Positions 22,769 through 30,152 of a stretch of 30,296 nucleotides of DNA are shown here, piece by piece. The stretch's first letter is position 1; every line of letters starts with the position of its first letter. A program made the position numbers and the translations under genes. Source of the stretch: UBA12068 sp038318455 (GTDB lineage Bacteria > Patescibacteriota > Minisyncoccia > Moranbacterales > GWC2-37-73); NCBI GenBank assembly GCA_038318455.1, contig JBBQCF010000008.1, positions 1 through 30,296 on the forward strand. Reading direction: 5' to 3'. The notes below the pieces were generated by a model. It saw only the letters and a program-made list of their open reading frames with translations. It had not been told where the DNA came from and ran no database searches.

Positions 22769-25177
22769 ATGAAAAAAGTAAGCTTATCACTCTCTGGAAT
22801 GCATTGCACGTCTTGTGCGATGTTAATTGAAAGGCAACTTGCAAAAACTGTTGGTGTGGAAAAAGTCGTTGTTAATTTTGCAGCGGAAAAAGTTTTGATT
22901 GATTATAATGAAAATGAAATTAGTGTAGAAAAGCTTATTGCTGCGATTGTGCGTGGTGGATATGGCGCTGAATTGGTTGATGCAAAAGATAGTGAATTTG
23001 AAACCAAAAAAAGAGATAAAGAAATTGCGCAATATTTTCACAATTTTCGTTGGAGTTTGATTTTAAGTTTGCCGATGTTGTATTTTATGTTGGGTGATTT
23101 TTTCAAATGGCTGCCTGGCGCAAAAGCTACGATGCCATATGTGGCGATCATTTCACTGCTTTTAACAATTCCAGTTCAGTTTTTTATTGGCAGAGGATTT
23201 TATAGGGGAGCTTGGGCATCGCTTAAGATGAAGACATTCAACATGGACAGCTTGGTAGCAATCGGAACTTCCACTGCATTTTTTTATAGTTTGATTAACT
23301 ATGTTTTGTTTGTTTTGCAAAATAAAACATTGTTTGGTCTTGGAGGTGAGATGGTTCCAGATTTATATTTTGAAACTTCGGCTTATTTGATCACGTTTGT
23401 GATTTTGGGTAAGTGGCTTGAAATTCGCACGAAAGGAAAAACTTCTGATGCAATTAAAAAATTAATGGGTCTTGCTGCTAAAACTGCTCGCATTATTCGT
23501 GCTGGCGAAACTTTGGATATTGCTATTGAAGATGTGGTTCATGGGGACATTGTGGTGGTGCGTCCTGGAGAAAAAATTCCAGTGGATGGAAGGATAGTGA
23601 AAGGATCGTCGACTGTTGATGAATCAATGATTACTGGAGAAAGTTTGCCGGTGGAGAAAAATGTGGGGGATTTTGTGATTGGGGCAGCTGTGAATAAAAC
23701 TGGAAGCTTTGAATTTGAAGCGACAAAAGTTGGAAGTGAAACAGCTTTGGCTCAAATCATAAAACTGATTGAAGAAGCTCAAGGATCAAAGGCGCCAATC
23801 CAAAATTTTGCTGATAGTATTTCAGCTTGGTTTGTGCCTGCTGTGATTGGAATTGCAATGGCGACATTTTTGGTTTGGTATTTTGTTTTTGGCGCAACTC
23901 TTTCATTTGCGCTGATGGCTTTTACTTCAGTGATCGTGATTGCGTGTCCTTGCGCACTTGGTTTGGCCACACCAACTTCACTGATGGTGGGAACTGGAAA
24001 GGGTGCAGAATATGGAATTTTGGTAAAAGGTGGAGAGGCGCTGGAAGCAGCTTCACATATTTCAGCGGTAATTTTTGATAAGACTGGAACATTAACAAAT
24101 GGAAGGCCAGACGTGACGGATATTCTTGCCTTGGGAATCTTAAACAAAGATAACGTGTTGGCAATTGCAGCTAGCTTGGAAAAACTTTCAGAGCATCCTT
24201 TAGCACAGTCTATTTGCAGCCATGCCCAGCAAAAAAATATTAAATTAGAAGAAGTGCAAAATTTCAATTCAATCACAGGTAGAGGCGTGCAAGGTGACAT
24301 CAATGGAGTGACATATTATATTGGAACGCGTAAATTGATGATTGAAGTATTAAAACTTGGAGTGAGTGAAATTGAAAATCAAATGACTGAATTGGAGGAG
24401 CAAGGAAAGACCGCAATGATATTGGCAATCAAAGAAAAAATTATTGGTGTGATTGCAGTAGCGGACACAGTAAAAGAAACATCACATCAGGCAGTTGCCA
24501 AATTGCAACGAATGGGGATTGAAGTATGGATGATCACTGGGGATAATAAAAGAACTGCGCTGGCAATTGCTAAGCTTGTCGGCATTGGCGAAGATCATGT
24601 GATTGCTGAAGTCTTGCCAGAAGACAAGGCTAGTATTGTCAAAATGTTGCAAGGTGAGAAAGAAAATATTAATTCCGAATTGTTTGGAATTTGGAATTTG
24701 GTGATTGGAAATTCCACTCGACGGGTGGCCATGGTTGGAGATGGAATCAACGATGCGCCAGCCCTTGCTCAAGCCAATGTGGGAATCGCAATGGGATCAG
24801 GTACTGACGTGGCAATGGAGGCAGCCGATATTGTGATTATGAAAAATGATTTGAATGATGTGGTTACCTCATTCAAACTTGCCAAGGAGACTATGGATAA
24901 GATTAAACAAAACATGTTCTTTGCTTTGTTTTATAATGTGATTGGAATTCCAATTGCTGCCAGAGTGTTTTTCGTGTTCGGATTGGTGTTAAAGCCTGAA
25001 CTAGCAGGTCTAGCTATGGCAATGAGTTCAATTTCTGTGGTCAGTAATTCACTGCTGCTTAAATTGTTCAAGCCCGGTAAAAGAAATTACATTTCTTTGG
25101 TGGCACCATTGGTTATGATGGCAGTGTTTAGTTTTGGATTTTATGAATTTGCAAAATTGAGCTCTAAAATGAATTGA
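22769..25177 (+). CDS. copA: Cu(I)-exporting P1B-type ATPase
   Basis: 802 aa. N-terminal HMA domain with GMHC13TSC16, eight predicted membrane segments, the A-domain TGES loop, metal-binding C393-P-C395 in membrane segment 6, phosphorylated D437 in DKTGTLTNG, SEHPLA (nucleotide domain), and GDGINDAPAL. The last two membrane segments carry FYNVIGIP and MAMSSISVVSNS, the YN..MxxSS set of Cu(I) pumps. It expels Cu(I) at ATP cost. An extra stretch of about 22 residues (GEKENINSELFGIWNLVIGNST) lies before RRVAMVGDGIND, where other CopA proteins have only a few; it coincides with a 7-bp DNA array. Follows the HMA-DsbD fusion by 12 bases. No CsoR or CopY-type regulator is in the window. Confidence 0.96.
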   Translation: MKKVSLSLSGMHCTSCAMLIERQLAKTVGVEKVVVNFAAEKVLIDYNENEISVEKLIAAIVRGGYGAELVDAKDSEFETKKRDKEIAQYFHNFRWSLILSLPMLYFMLGDFFKWLPGAKATMPYVAIISLLLTIPVQFFIGRGFYRGAWASLKMKTFNMDSLVAIGTSTAFFYSLINYVLFVLQNKTLFGLGGEMVPDLYFETSAYLITFVILGKWLEIRTKGKTSDAIKKLMGLAAKTARIIRAGETLDIAIEDVVHGDIVVVRPGEKIPVDGRIVKGSSTVDESMITGESLPVEKNVGDFVIGAAVNKTGSFEFEATKVGSETALAQIIKLIEEAQGSKAPIQNFADSISAWFVPAVIGIAMATFLVWYFVFGATLSFALMAFTSVIVIACPCALGLATPTSLMVGTGKGAEYGILVKGGEALEAASHISAVIFDKTGTLTNGRPDVTDILALGILNKDNVLAIAASLEKLSEHPLAQSICSHAQQKNIKLEEVQNFNSITGRGVQGDINGVTYYIGTRKLMIEVLKLGVSEIENQMTELEEQGKTAMILAIKEKIIGVIAVADTVKETSHQAVAKLQRMGIEVWMITGDNKRTALAIAKLVGIGEDHVIAEVLPEDKASIVKMLQGEKENINSELFGIWNLVIGNSTRRVAMVGDGINDAPALAQANVGIAMGSGTDVAMEAADIVIMKNDLNDVVTSFKLAKETMDKIKQNMFFALFYNVIGIPIAARVFFVFGLVLKPELAGLAMAMSSISVVSNSLLLKLFKPGKRNYISLVAPLVMMAVFSFGFYEFAKLSSKMN
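24686..24713. repeat. 7-bp tandem array inside copA
   Basis: GGAATTT, GGAATTT, GGTGATT, GGAAATT: four units, exact register, encoding IWNLVIGNS on the surface of the P-domain. Confidence 0.85.
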
Positions 25178-25217
25178 AATACTTCTTCATAAGAAACGTA
25201 TTAATATTTATGCGGAT

Positions 25218-25239
25218 AATTTTTTAATTTTTTAATTTT
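25218..25239 (+). repeat. 8-bp tandem array abutting the SHOCT gene start
   Basis: AATTTTTT, AATTTTTT, AATTTT run directly into the ATG at 25240. Very low complexity. Confidence 0.55.
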
Positions 25240-25512
25240 ATGATGTATGGATACGAAGCTGGCTGGGGCCATGGATTTGGACTCGGAGGTGCGTTATTCG
25301 GAGGAATTTTTATGATTATTTTTTGGATTTTGCTGATTTGGTTTGTGGTTGCTTTGGTACGCGGGGGATCGCACCATTGTGGTACTGGTGGTTGTGGTCA
25401 AAGAGGTGAGAAAAAAGATGAGGCCTTGGACACCTTGAGAAATCGTTTTGCCAAAGGCGACATTACCAAGGAAGAGTTTGAAGAAAAAAGCCAAGTACTT
25501 AAAAAAATCTAA
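25240..25512 (+). CDS. Small SHOCT-domain membrane protein
   Basis: 90 aa. A Gly-rich start (YGYEAGWGHGFGLGG) leads to a membrane segment (about 20-42), a Cys/His patch (SHHCGTGGCGQ) and a C-terminal SHOCT domain (ALDTLRNRFAKGDITKEEFEEKSQVLKK). SHOCT is a short helical module common at the end of bacterial membrane proteins, with no set function. It follows copA by 62 bases and such proteins are frequent beside copper genes, so it probably belongs to this block; the HHC..C patch could bind metal. Confidence 0.88.
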   Translation: MMYGYEAGWGHGFGLGGALFGGIFMIIFWILLIWFVVALVRGGSHHCGTGGCGQRGEKKDEALDTLRNRFAKGDITKEEFEEKSQVLKKI

Positions 25513-25539
25513 AATAGAATAATATTTTCAAATAAGCCA

Positions 25540-25580
25540 ATAAAGGAACTTTCGATAAAAGAAAGCTCCTTTATTGTTAT
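25540..25580 (+). terminator. Terminator of the copper block
   Basis: ATAAAGGAACTTTC (25540-25553) pairs with GAAAGCTCCTTTAT (25561-25574) with one mismatch, followed by TGTTATT. Confidence 0.7.
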
Positions 25581-25648
25581 TAACTAGTGTCCCTTTACTT
25601 TTGCCGTTTTTTCTGATACCATTTGTATCTAGCAAATGCATACAAGAT

Positions 25649-25725
25649 GTATTTTGTAGAATGTATCAAGTATTGGTACAGAATGCATTTATACATAATA
25701 CATAATACTAAATACATAATATTTT
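25649..25725 (+). repeat. Eleven-unit 7-bp array in the uvrA2 leader
   Basis: First half GTATTTT, GTAGAAT, GTATCAA, GTATTGG (GTA every 7 bases), then TACAGAA, TGCATTT, then ATACATA, ATACATA, ATACTAA, ATACATA, ATATTTT. The phase never slips over 77 bases. It ends 6 bases before the ATG at 25732. The second half is the same type as the arrays inside uvrC. Confidence 0.8.
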
Positions 25726-25731
25726 TCCAAA

Positions 25732-28521
25732 ATGGCTCTCAATAAAAATAATTCAACAAGAAATGAAATTGTAATCAAAGGTGCGCGCGTGAATAATTTG
25801 AAAAATATCGACGTGAATATTCCACGCGACAAATTTGTCGTTATCACTGGGCTTTCTGGATCTGGAAAATCTTCACTAGCTTTTGACACGATTTATGCAG
25901 AGGGAAACAGACGATATATGGAGGGACTCTCTTCTTATGCGAGAAATTTTTTAGACCCATCTATAAAGCCTGATGTGGATAAGATTGAAAATCTTTCTCC
26001 TCCTATTTCAATTGATCAAAAAAGCATTTCACGTTCTCCGCGTTCAACAGTGGGAACCTTAACTGAAGTGTATGATTACTTGCGTATTATGTATGCAAAA
26101 ATTGGAATTTTGCATTGTCCAGAATGTGGAACTTCTATGCAGAAAAGAAGTAATCAGGAAATTTTGGATGAAATTTTGACCTTTTCCCATCACACCCAAA
26201 TTGCAATTTTGGCCAAGCCAAAAGAAATTGCAACTGGCAAGGAACTCTTAAAGCATATTGCACAAATGGGATATGCTCGTGTGCGTTTCAATGAAAAAAT
26301 GTTCACAGTGGCGGAAGCTATGATGCTGGACGATAGTGAAATCCAAACCGATATTGAAATGGTTATTGATAGAATAATTTTGGATAAGAAAAAACCTGAC
26401 GCAGAAAGAATGCTGGATTCAATTGAGACTGCTATGAAAATAGGCGGAAATTCTATGAAAATCTTGTTTGATAATACTGAAGAGCGTGGATATAATCAAG
26501 ATTTTTTTTGTAGTGAGTGCGGAGTTAAAATAAGGGAAGTGACGCCAAGACATTTTTCTTTTAATAGTCCAGAGGGAGCATGTGATACTTGCTCTGGCCT
26601 TGGATATACTTTGAAAGTTAACGAAGAACTTATTATTCCTAATAAAAACCTTTCTTTGATGGAAGGTGCTATTCAGCCGTGGAGCAAATCAGGCGGAAAG
26701 ATTTCTGGACAAAGTGTGCAATTATTGACACTCAAGGAAGTGGCGAAAAAATATAAATTTTCTATGAATGTGCCAGTGAAGAAATTTACCGCTGCTCAAT
26801 TGGAAATTATTTTATATGGCAAAGAAACTTTCGAAGGCGTTATTCCTGCGCTTGATAAAAAATATCGAGAAACAAAATCTGATTATGTGCGCAGTGAAAT
26901 TGAAAAATATATGACAGCTTTCACTTGCCCGTCTTGCGATGGCAAGCGCCTAAAAAAAGAATTTTTGGCGGTGGAAGTTCAGGGAAAAACTATAGACAAG
27001 ATTGTTTCCATGAGCATTGCGCATTTGCGTGAGTTTTTTGAGGATACTGAAAATTGGACACAAACTGGTCAGGAAAAAAATATCGCCAAGCCAATCGTGC
27101 GTGAAATTTTGCAACGCCTCATGGCACTAGAAAATGTTGGCTTAGAATATTTAAACCTTGGTCGCTCTGCGCAAACAATTTCTGGTGGAGAAGCTCAACG
27201 TATTCGCTTGGCAGCACAACTTAATTCGCAATTAATGGGAATCGTGTATGTGCTTGATGAGCCATCGATAGGACTTCATTCTCGTGACACGGAAAAATTG
27301 ATTAATACTATCAAGGATTTGCAAAATGTGGGAAATTCTTTGATTGTGGTTGAACATGATGAAAGTATTATCAAGTCAGCTGATTGGATTATTGATATGG
27401 GTCCAGGAGCAGGAGAAGAAGGTGGCATTGTAGTTTTTGAGGGAGATTATAAAAAATTAATGAGTAGTAAGAATTTGACTGCTCAATATATTTCTAAGAA
27501 AAAGAAAGTTTCTGAAAAGAAAAAGTATAGAACTGGCAATGGGAAGTTTATTGAAATCATAGGAGCCCAAGAAAATAACCTAAAAAATATTGATATCAAT
27601 ATTCCATTGGAAAAAATGGTGGCTATTTGTGGTGTTTCGGGTTCTGGAAAATCAACCTTGGTGAAAAATATTTTAGCTAAAGCTCTTTCGCGACATTTTT
27701 ATAATACGAAAGATTTGCCAGGCAAGTATAAAAAAATCAAAGGATTTGAACATGTGAAAAAGGTTATTAGTATTAATCAGAATCCGATTGGACGCACGCC
27801 ACGCAGTAATGCTGCTACCTATACTGGCGTTTTTTCACACATCCGTGATTTGTTTGCCAATGTTGAAGAGGCTAAGAATAGAAATTATACTGCTAGTCGT
27901 TTTAGTTTTAATATGAAGGGTGGTCGTTGCGAAGTTTGTCAGGGCGAAGGATCAAAAAAAATAGAAATGCATTTATTGCCTGATATGTATGTGAAATGTG
28001 AAGCTTGCAGTGGAACCAGATTTTCTAAGAAAACTTTAGAGATTGAATATAAAGGATTTAATGTGGCGCAAATTTTGGATATGGATGTGCGTTTGGCATT
28101 GCGGTTTTTCGCTCAACATCCACTCATTGCAGAAAAACTTAAAACCATGGAAGATGTCGGACTTGGATATTTGAAACTTGGACAAAGCGCTACCAATCTT
28201 TCAGGTGGAGAAGCGCAACGTATTAAGCTGGCAACTGAATTGGCACGCAAATCAACGGGAAGCACTTTGTATATCTTAGATGAGCCAACAGCAGGACTTC
28301 ACTTTGATGATATTCGAAAATTGTTATTGGTTTTGAACGCTCTTGTTGATAAGGGAAACACGGTTATTGTAGTTGAACATAATCTTGATGTGATTCGCGA
28401 TGCCGATCATGTTATTGAACTTGGTCCAGACGGTGGGGATTTGGGTGGGTATCTCACTTTCACTGGCACGCCAGATCAACTGAAAAAAGATAAGAAGAGT
28501 TGGACAGCGAAATACCTCTAG
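25732..28521 (+). CDS. uvrA2: Second UvrA-family protein (UvrA2)
   Basis: 929 aa. Same fold order as UvrA: Walker A GLSGSGKS (40-47), QTISGGEAQRIRLA and IVYVLDEPSIGLH in the first half; GVSGSGKS, TNLSGGEAQRIKLA and LYILDEPTAGLH in the second. Zinc fingers are intact, including CSEC/ACDTC where the other UvrA has CPIH. The UvrB-binding insertion is present but divergent: the RKGEY segment is missing and reads IATGKELLKHI. UvrA2 proteins elsewhere are linked to tolerance of DNA-damaging compounds and usually help rather than replace UvrA. Identity between the two copies is low by eye, so this is an old paralogue, not a recent duplication. Convergent with the next gene. Confidence 0.92.
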   Translation: MALNKNNSTRNEIVIKGARVNNLKNIDVNIPRDKFVVITGLSGSGKSSLAFDTIYAEGNRRYMEGLSSYARNFLDPSIKPDVDKIENLSPPISIDQKSISRSPRSTVGTLTEVYDYLRIMYAKIGILHCPECGTSMQKRSNQEILDEILTFSHHTQIAILAKPKEIATGKELLKHIAQMGYARVRFNEKMFTVAEAMMLDDSEIQTDIEMVIDRIILDKKKPDAERMLDSIETAMKIGGNSMKILFDNTEERGYNQDFFCSECGVKIREVTPRHFSFNSPEGACDTCSGLGYTLKVNEELIIPNKNLSLMEGAIQPWSKSGGKISGQSVQLLTLKEVAKKYKFSMNVPVKKFTAAQLEIILYGKETFEGVIPALDKKYRETKSDYVRSEIEKYMTAFTCPSCDGKRLKKEFLAVEVQGKTIDKIVSMSIAHLREFFEDTENWTQTGQEKNIAKPIVREILQRLMALENVGLEYLNLGRSAQTISGGEAQRIRLAAQLNSQLMGIVYVLDEPSIGLHSRDTEKLINTIKDLQNVGNSLIVVEHDESIIKSADWIIDMGPGAGEEGGIVVFEGDYKKLMSSKNLTAQYISKKKKVSEKKKYRTGNGKFIEIIGAQENNLKNIDINIPLEKMVAICGVSGSGKSTLVKNILAKALSRHFYNTKDLPGKYKKIKGFEHVKKVISINQNPIGRTPRSNAATYTGVFSHIRDLFANVEEAKNRNYTASRFSFNMKGGRCEVCQGEGSKKIEMHLLPDMYVKCEACSGTRFSKKTLEIEYKGFNVAQILDMDVRLALRFFAQHPLIAEKLKTMEDVGLGYLKLGQSATNLSGGEAQRIKLATELARKSTGSTLYILDEPTAGLHFDDIRKLLLVLNALVDKGNTVIVVEHNLDVIRDADHVIELGPDGGDLGGYLTFTGTPDQLKKDKKSWTAKYL

Positions 28522-28560
28522 CGAGAAATTTTAAATTTTAAATTCAGGAAGATTATAAAA

Positions 28561-28616
28561 ACAGTTGTCATTCCCAACTTAATTGGGAATCCAGGGATTT
28601 ATTTCCCCCCAACTGT
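28561..28616. repeat. Nested palindromic intergenic repeat
   Basis: ACAGTTG (28561-28567) is mirrored by CAACTGT (28610-28616). Inside, TTCCCAA (28571-28577) pairs with TTGGGAA (28583-28589). The TGTCATTCCC..GGGAATCCAG wording resembles a widespread class of bacterial palindromic repeats. The rest of the 223-base gap (28522-28744) has no ORF or clear terminator. Confidence 0.65.
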
Positions 28617-28744
28617 GACAATTCTGGATGCTTGCTTTCGCAATCAACGGCTAAAAAATTTATCAATCGCACAAGACTGAAATACGGCATAAAGACTGAA
28701 AAATAGGTTCTCAAAAAAATGTTTCAAGTTGCTATTTATGTAGT

Positions 28745-29206
28745 TTATAATAAGAAAAGTATTATTATCGCAATTAAGGAGAAAATAATGTCATTGGTTG
28801 CATTTCGCAAGTTCCAGATACGCTCCTTGGATCCACGAGTATATTTGTGAACCCATTGATGAAATTTATATATTTTTTCGAGATATGGAAAATGCAACTT
28901 CCAATGCAAAAAAGTTATGAAGTCTGGAAGCATCGAAAGAAAAGCCCCTAATAATATTGATTGGATTATTTGAATTGGTGGGTGTAGAATTATGATGTAG
29001 GTTGTAATAATCGATAATCCCAAAATAAGATCGAATAAAACCTTGCCGATAACTTCTTTGGTCTTGGATTCTTGGCCTAGATATTCTCCATGACGAAATG
29101 TATCCAGAAAATAGTGAAATGGAATAAGAATGGCTGTAAGAATAATTGGACTTTGTATATATTTTCCGACTGCCGCACCAACTAAGGCATGTGTTGTTAG
29201 AATCAT
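28745..29206 (-). CDS. Small polytopic membrane protein, possibly YdjM/DUF457-like
   Basis: 153 aa. Begins MILTTHALVGAAVGKYI, with about four hydrophobic segments. The polar residues that stand out are H6 at the start, FHYFLDTFRHGEY, and LPDFITFLHW. His/Asp motifs between membrane segments in this order recall the YdjM/DUF457 membrane-bound metal-dependent hydrolase group, but the match is from memory and loose. It is transcribed alone on the minus strand, divergent from rsmI, with a 9-bp leader array before its ATG. Confidence 0.72.
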   Translation of the reverse strand: MILTTHALVGAAVGKYIQSPIILTAILIPFHYFLDTFRHGEYLGQESKTKEVIGKVLFDLILGLSIITTYIIILHPPIQIIQSILLGAFLSMLPDFITFLHWKLHFPYLEKIYKFHQWVHKYTRGSKERIWNLRNATNDIIFSLIAIIILFLL

Positions 29207-29317
29207 ATAAATTAGTTACAAGTTCATCAAGTTCTTAAAGTTTATCAAGATGCTTAATGTCGCGAAGCGACTCACCTGCACCTTATAAACTTGTAACTTT
29301 ATAAACTTTATAAACTT
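29207..29317. repeat. 9-bp arrays filling the divergent gap before rsmI
   Basis: Toward the left gene (minus strand) units AACTTTAAG, AACTTGATG, AACTTGT end in AACTAATTTAT before its ATG. Toward rsmI (plus strand) AACTTGT, AACTTTATA, AACTTTATA, AACTT run straight into its ATG at 29318. A GTCGC-GAA-GCGAC palindrome (29259-29271) sits between. No convincing -10/-35 pair is visible, so the repeats occupy the region where both promoters must lie. Confidence 0.85.
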
Positions 29318-29986
29318 ATGAATGGCATTTTGTATATTGTTGCCACACCAATTGGAAATCTCGAAGACATTACACTTCGGGCGCTTCGAATTTTGAAGGA
29401 AGTTGATTTGATCGCATGTGAGGATACGAGAGTTACGCGAAAACTTCTTTCTCATTATAGCATAGAGACACAAGCGATTGTATATCACCAACACACTAGT
29501 GACGATAAGATTGAAAAAATCATTGCTCAAATTCTTGAAGGGAAGAATGTGGCAGTGGTGACTGATGCTGGAACTCCTGGAGTTTCTGATCCTGGAAATA
29601 TTTTGGTGGCCGAGGCGATTGCAAATGACATTATCGTGCTTCCGATTCCTGGTGCGTCAGCGCTGGCTTCAGTAATCAGTGTGGCAGGAATTGATATGCA
29701 ACAGTTCACATTTTTGGGTTTTCCACCACACAAAAAAGGGCGCGAAACATATTTCAAAAAAGTGGTTGCTTCGGAAATTCCAATTATTTATTATGAATCT
29801 CCGCATCGTGTGATTAAGAATTTAGAAATGCTTCAGAAATTTGGACCAGACAAAAAAATCATCCTTGGTCGCGAGCTGACGAAAATGTTTGAGGAAGTTG
29901 TGCGCGGAAGCGTGGCTGAAGTTTTGGAATATTTTATTGTAAATCCCGTTAAAATTAAAGGCGAGTTCGTTATTATTGCCTACTAG
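29318..29986 (+). CDS. rsmI: 16S rRNA 2'-O-ribose C1402 methyltransferase
   Basis: 222 aa, SAM-dependent tetrapyrrole-methylase fold. Motifs: LYIVATPIGNLEDITLRAL, LIACEDTRVTRKLL, VAVVTDAGTPGVSDPG, LPIPGASALASVISVAG, YYESPHRV, and EVVRGSVAEVL. RsmI methylates C1402 in the 30S decoding centre. E. coli RsmI is 286 aa; this one stops at GEFVIIAY, so the C-terminal helical domain is missing. Terminator follows. Confidence 0.95.
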   Translation: MNGILYIVATPIGNLEDITLRALRILKEVDLIACEDTRVTRKLLSHYSIETQAIVYHQHTSDDKIEKIIAQILEGKNVAVVTDAGTPGVSDPGNILVAEAIANDIIVLPIPGASALASVISVAGIDMQQFTFLGFPPHKKGRETYFKKVVASEIPIIYYESPHRVIKNLEMLQKFGPDKKIILGRELTKMFEEVVRGSVAEVLEYFIVNPVKIKGEFVIIAY

Positions 29987-30030
29987 TGAGCTATTGCTTA
30001 TCTGATGAGATTATTTTTGATGAAAACAAG

Positions 30031-30069
30031 AGCGGCCGTACTTACAAGATAAGTTTGGCTGCTTTTTTT
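30031..30069 (+). terminator. Intrinsic terminator after rsmI
   Basis: AGCGGCCGTACTTA (30031-30044) pairs with TAAGTTTGGCTGCT (30050-30063), with wobbles, followed by seven T. Confidence 0.8.
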
Positions 30070-30101
30070 ATTTTTTACTTGTGCAAAATATCAATTTTTG
30101 T

Positions 30102-30109
30102 GATATAAT
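30102..30109 (+). promoter_or_regulatory. Extended -10 promoter of the last gene
   Basis: TG, one base, TATAAT (30104-30109), with TTGTGC about 19 bases upstream as a weak -35. A four-codon ORF (ATG at 30118) lies in the leader. Confidence 0.5.
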
Positions 30110-30152
30110 AAATTCGTATGAAAGTTTCTTAAATAAATATTAAAAAAACAGC

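Noticed and set aside
25634..25690. LexA-type operator before uvrA2 (AAATGCAT/ATGCATTT arms and TACAA..TTGTA)
   Set aside because: The spacing differs from that before lexA, and the region is explained by the 7-bp array.
25649..25725. CRISPR-like periodic array
   Set aside because: Units are 7 bp with no spacers and no cas genes nearby.
28522..28744. Protein-coding content in the uvrA2 downstream gap
   Set aside because: No open frame with plausible composition; only the palindromic repeat is supported.
30118..30132. Four-codon ORF before the last gene as a leader peptide
   Set aside because: No SD precedes it, so it is probably chance.
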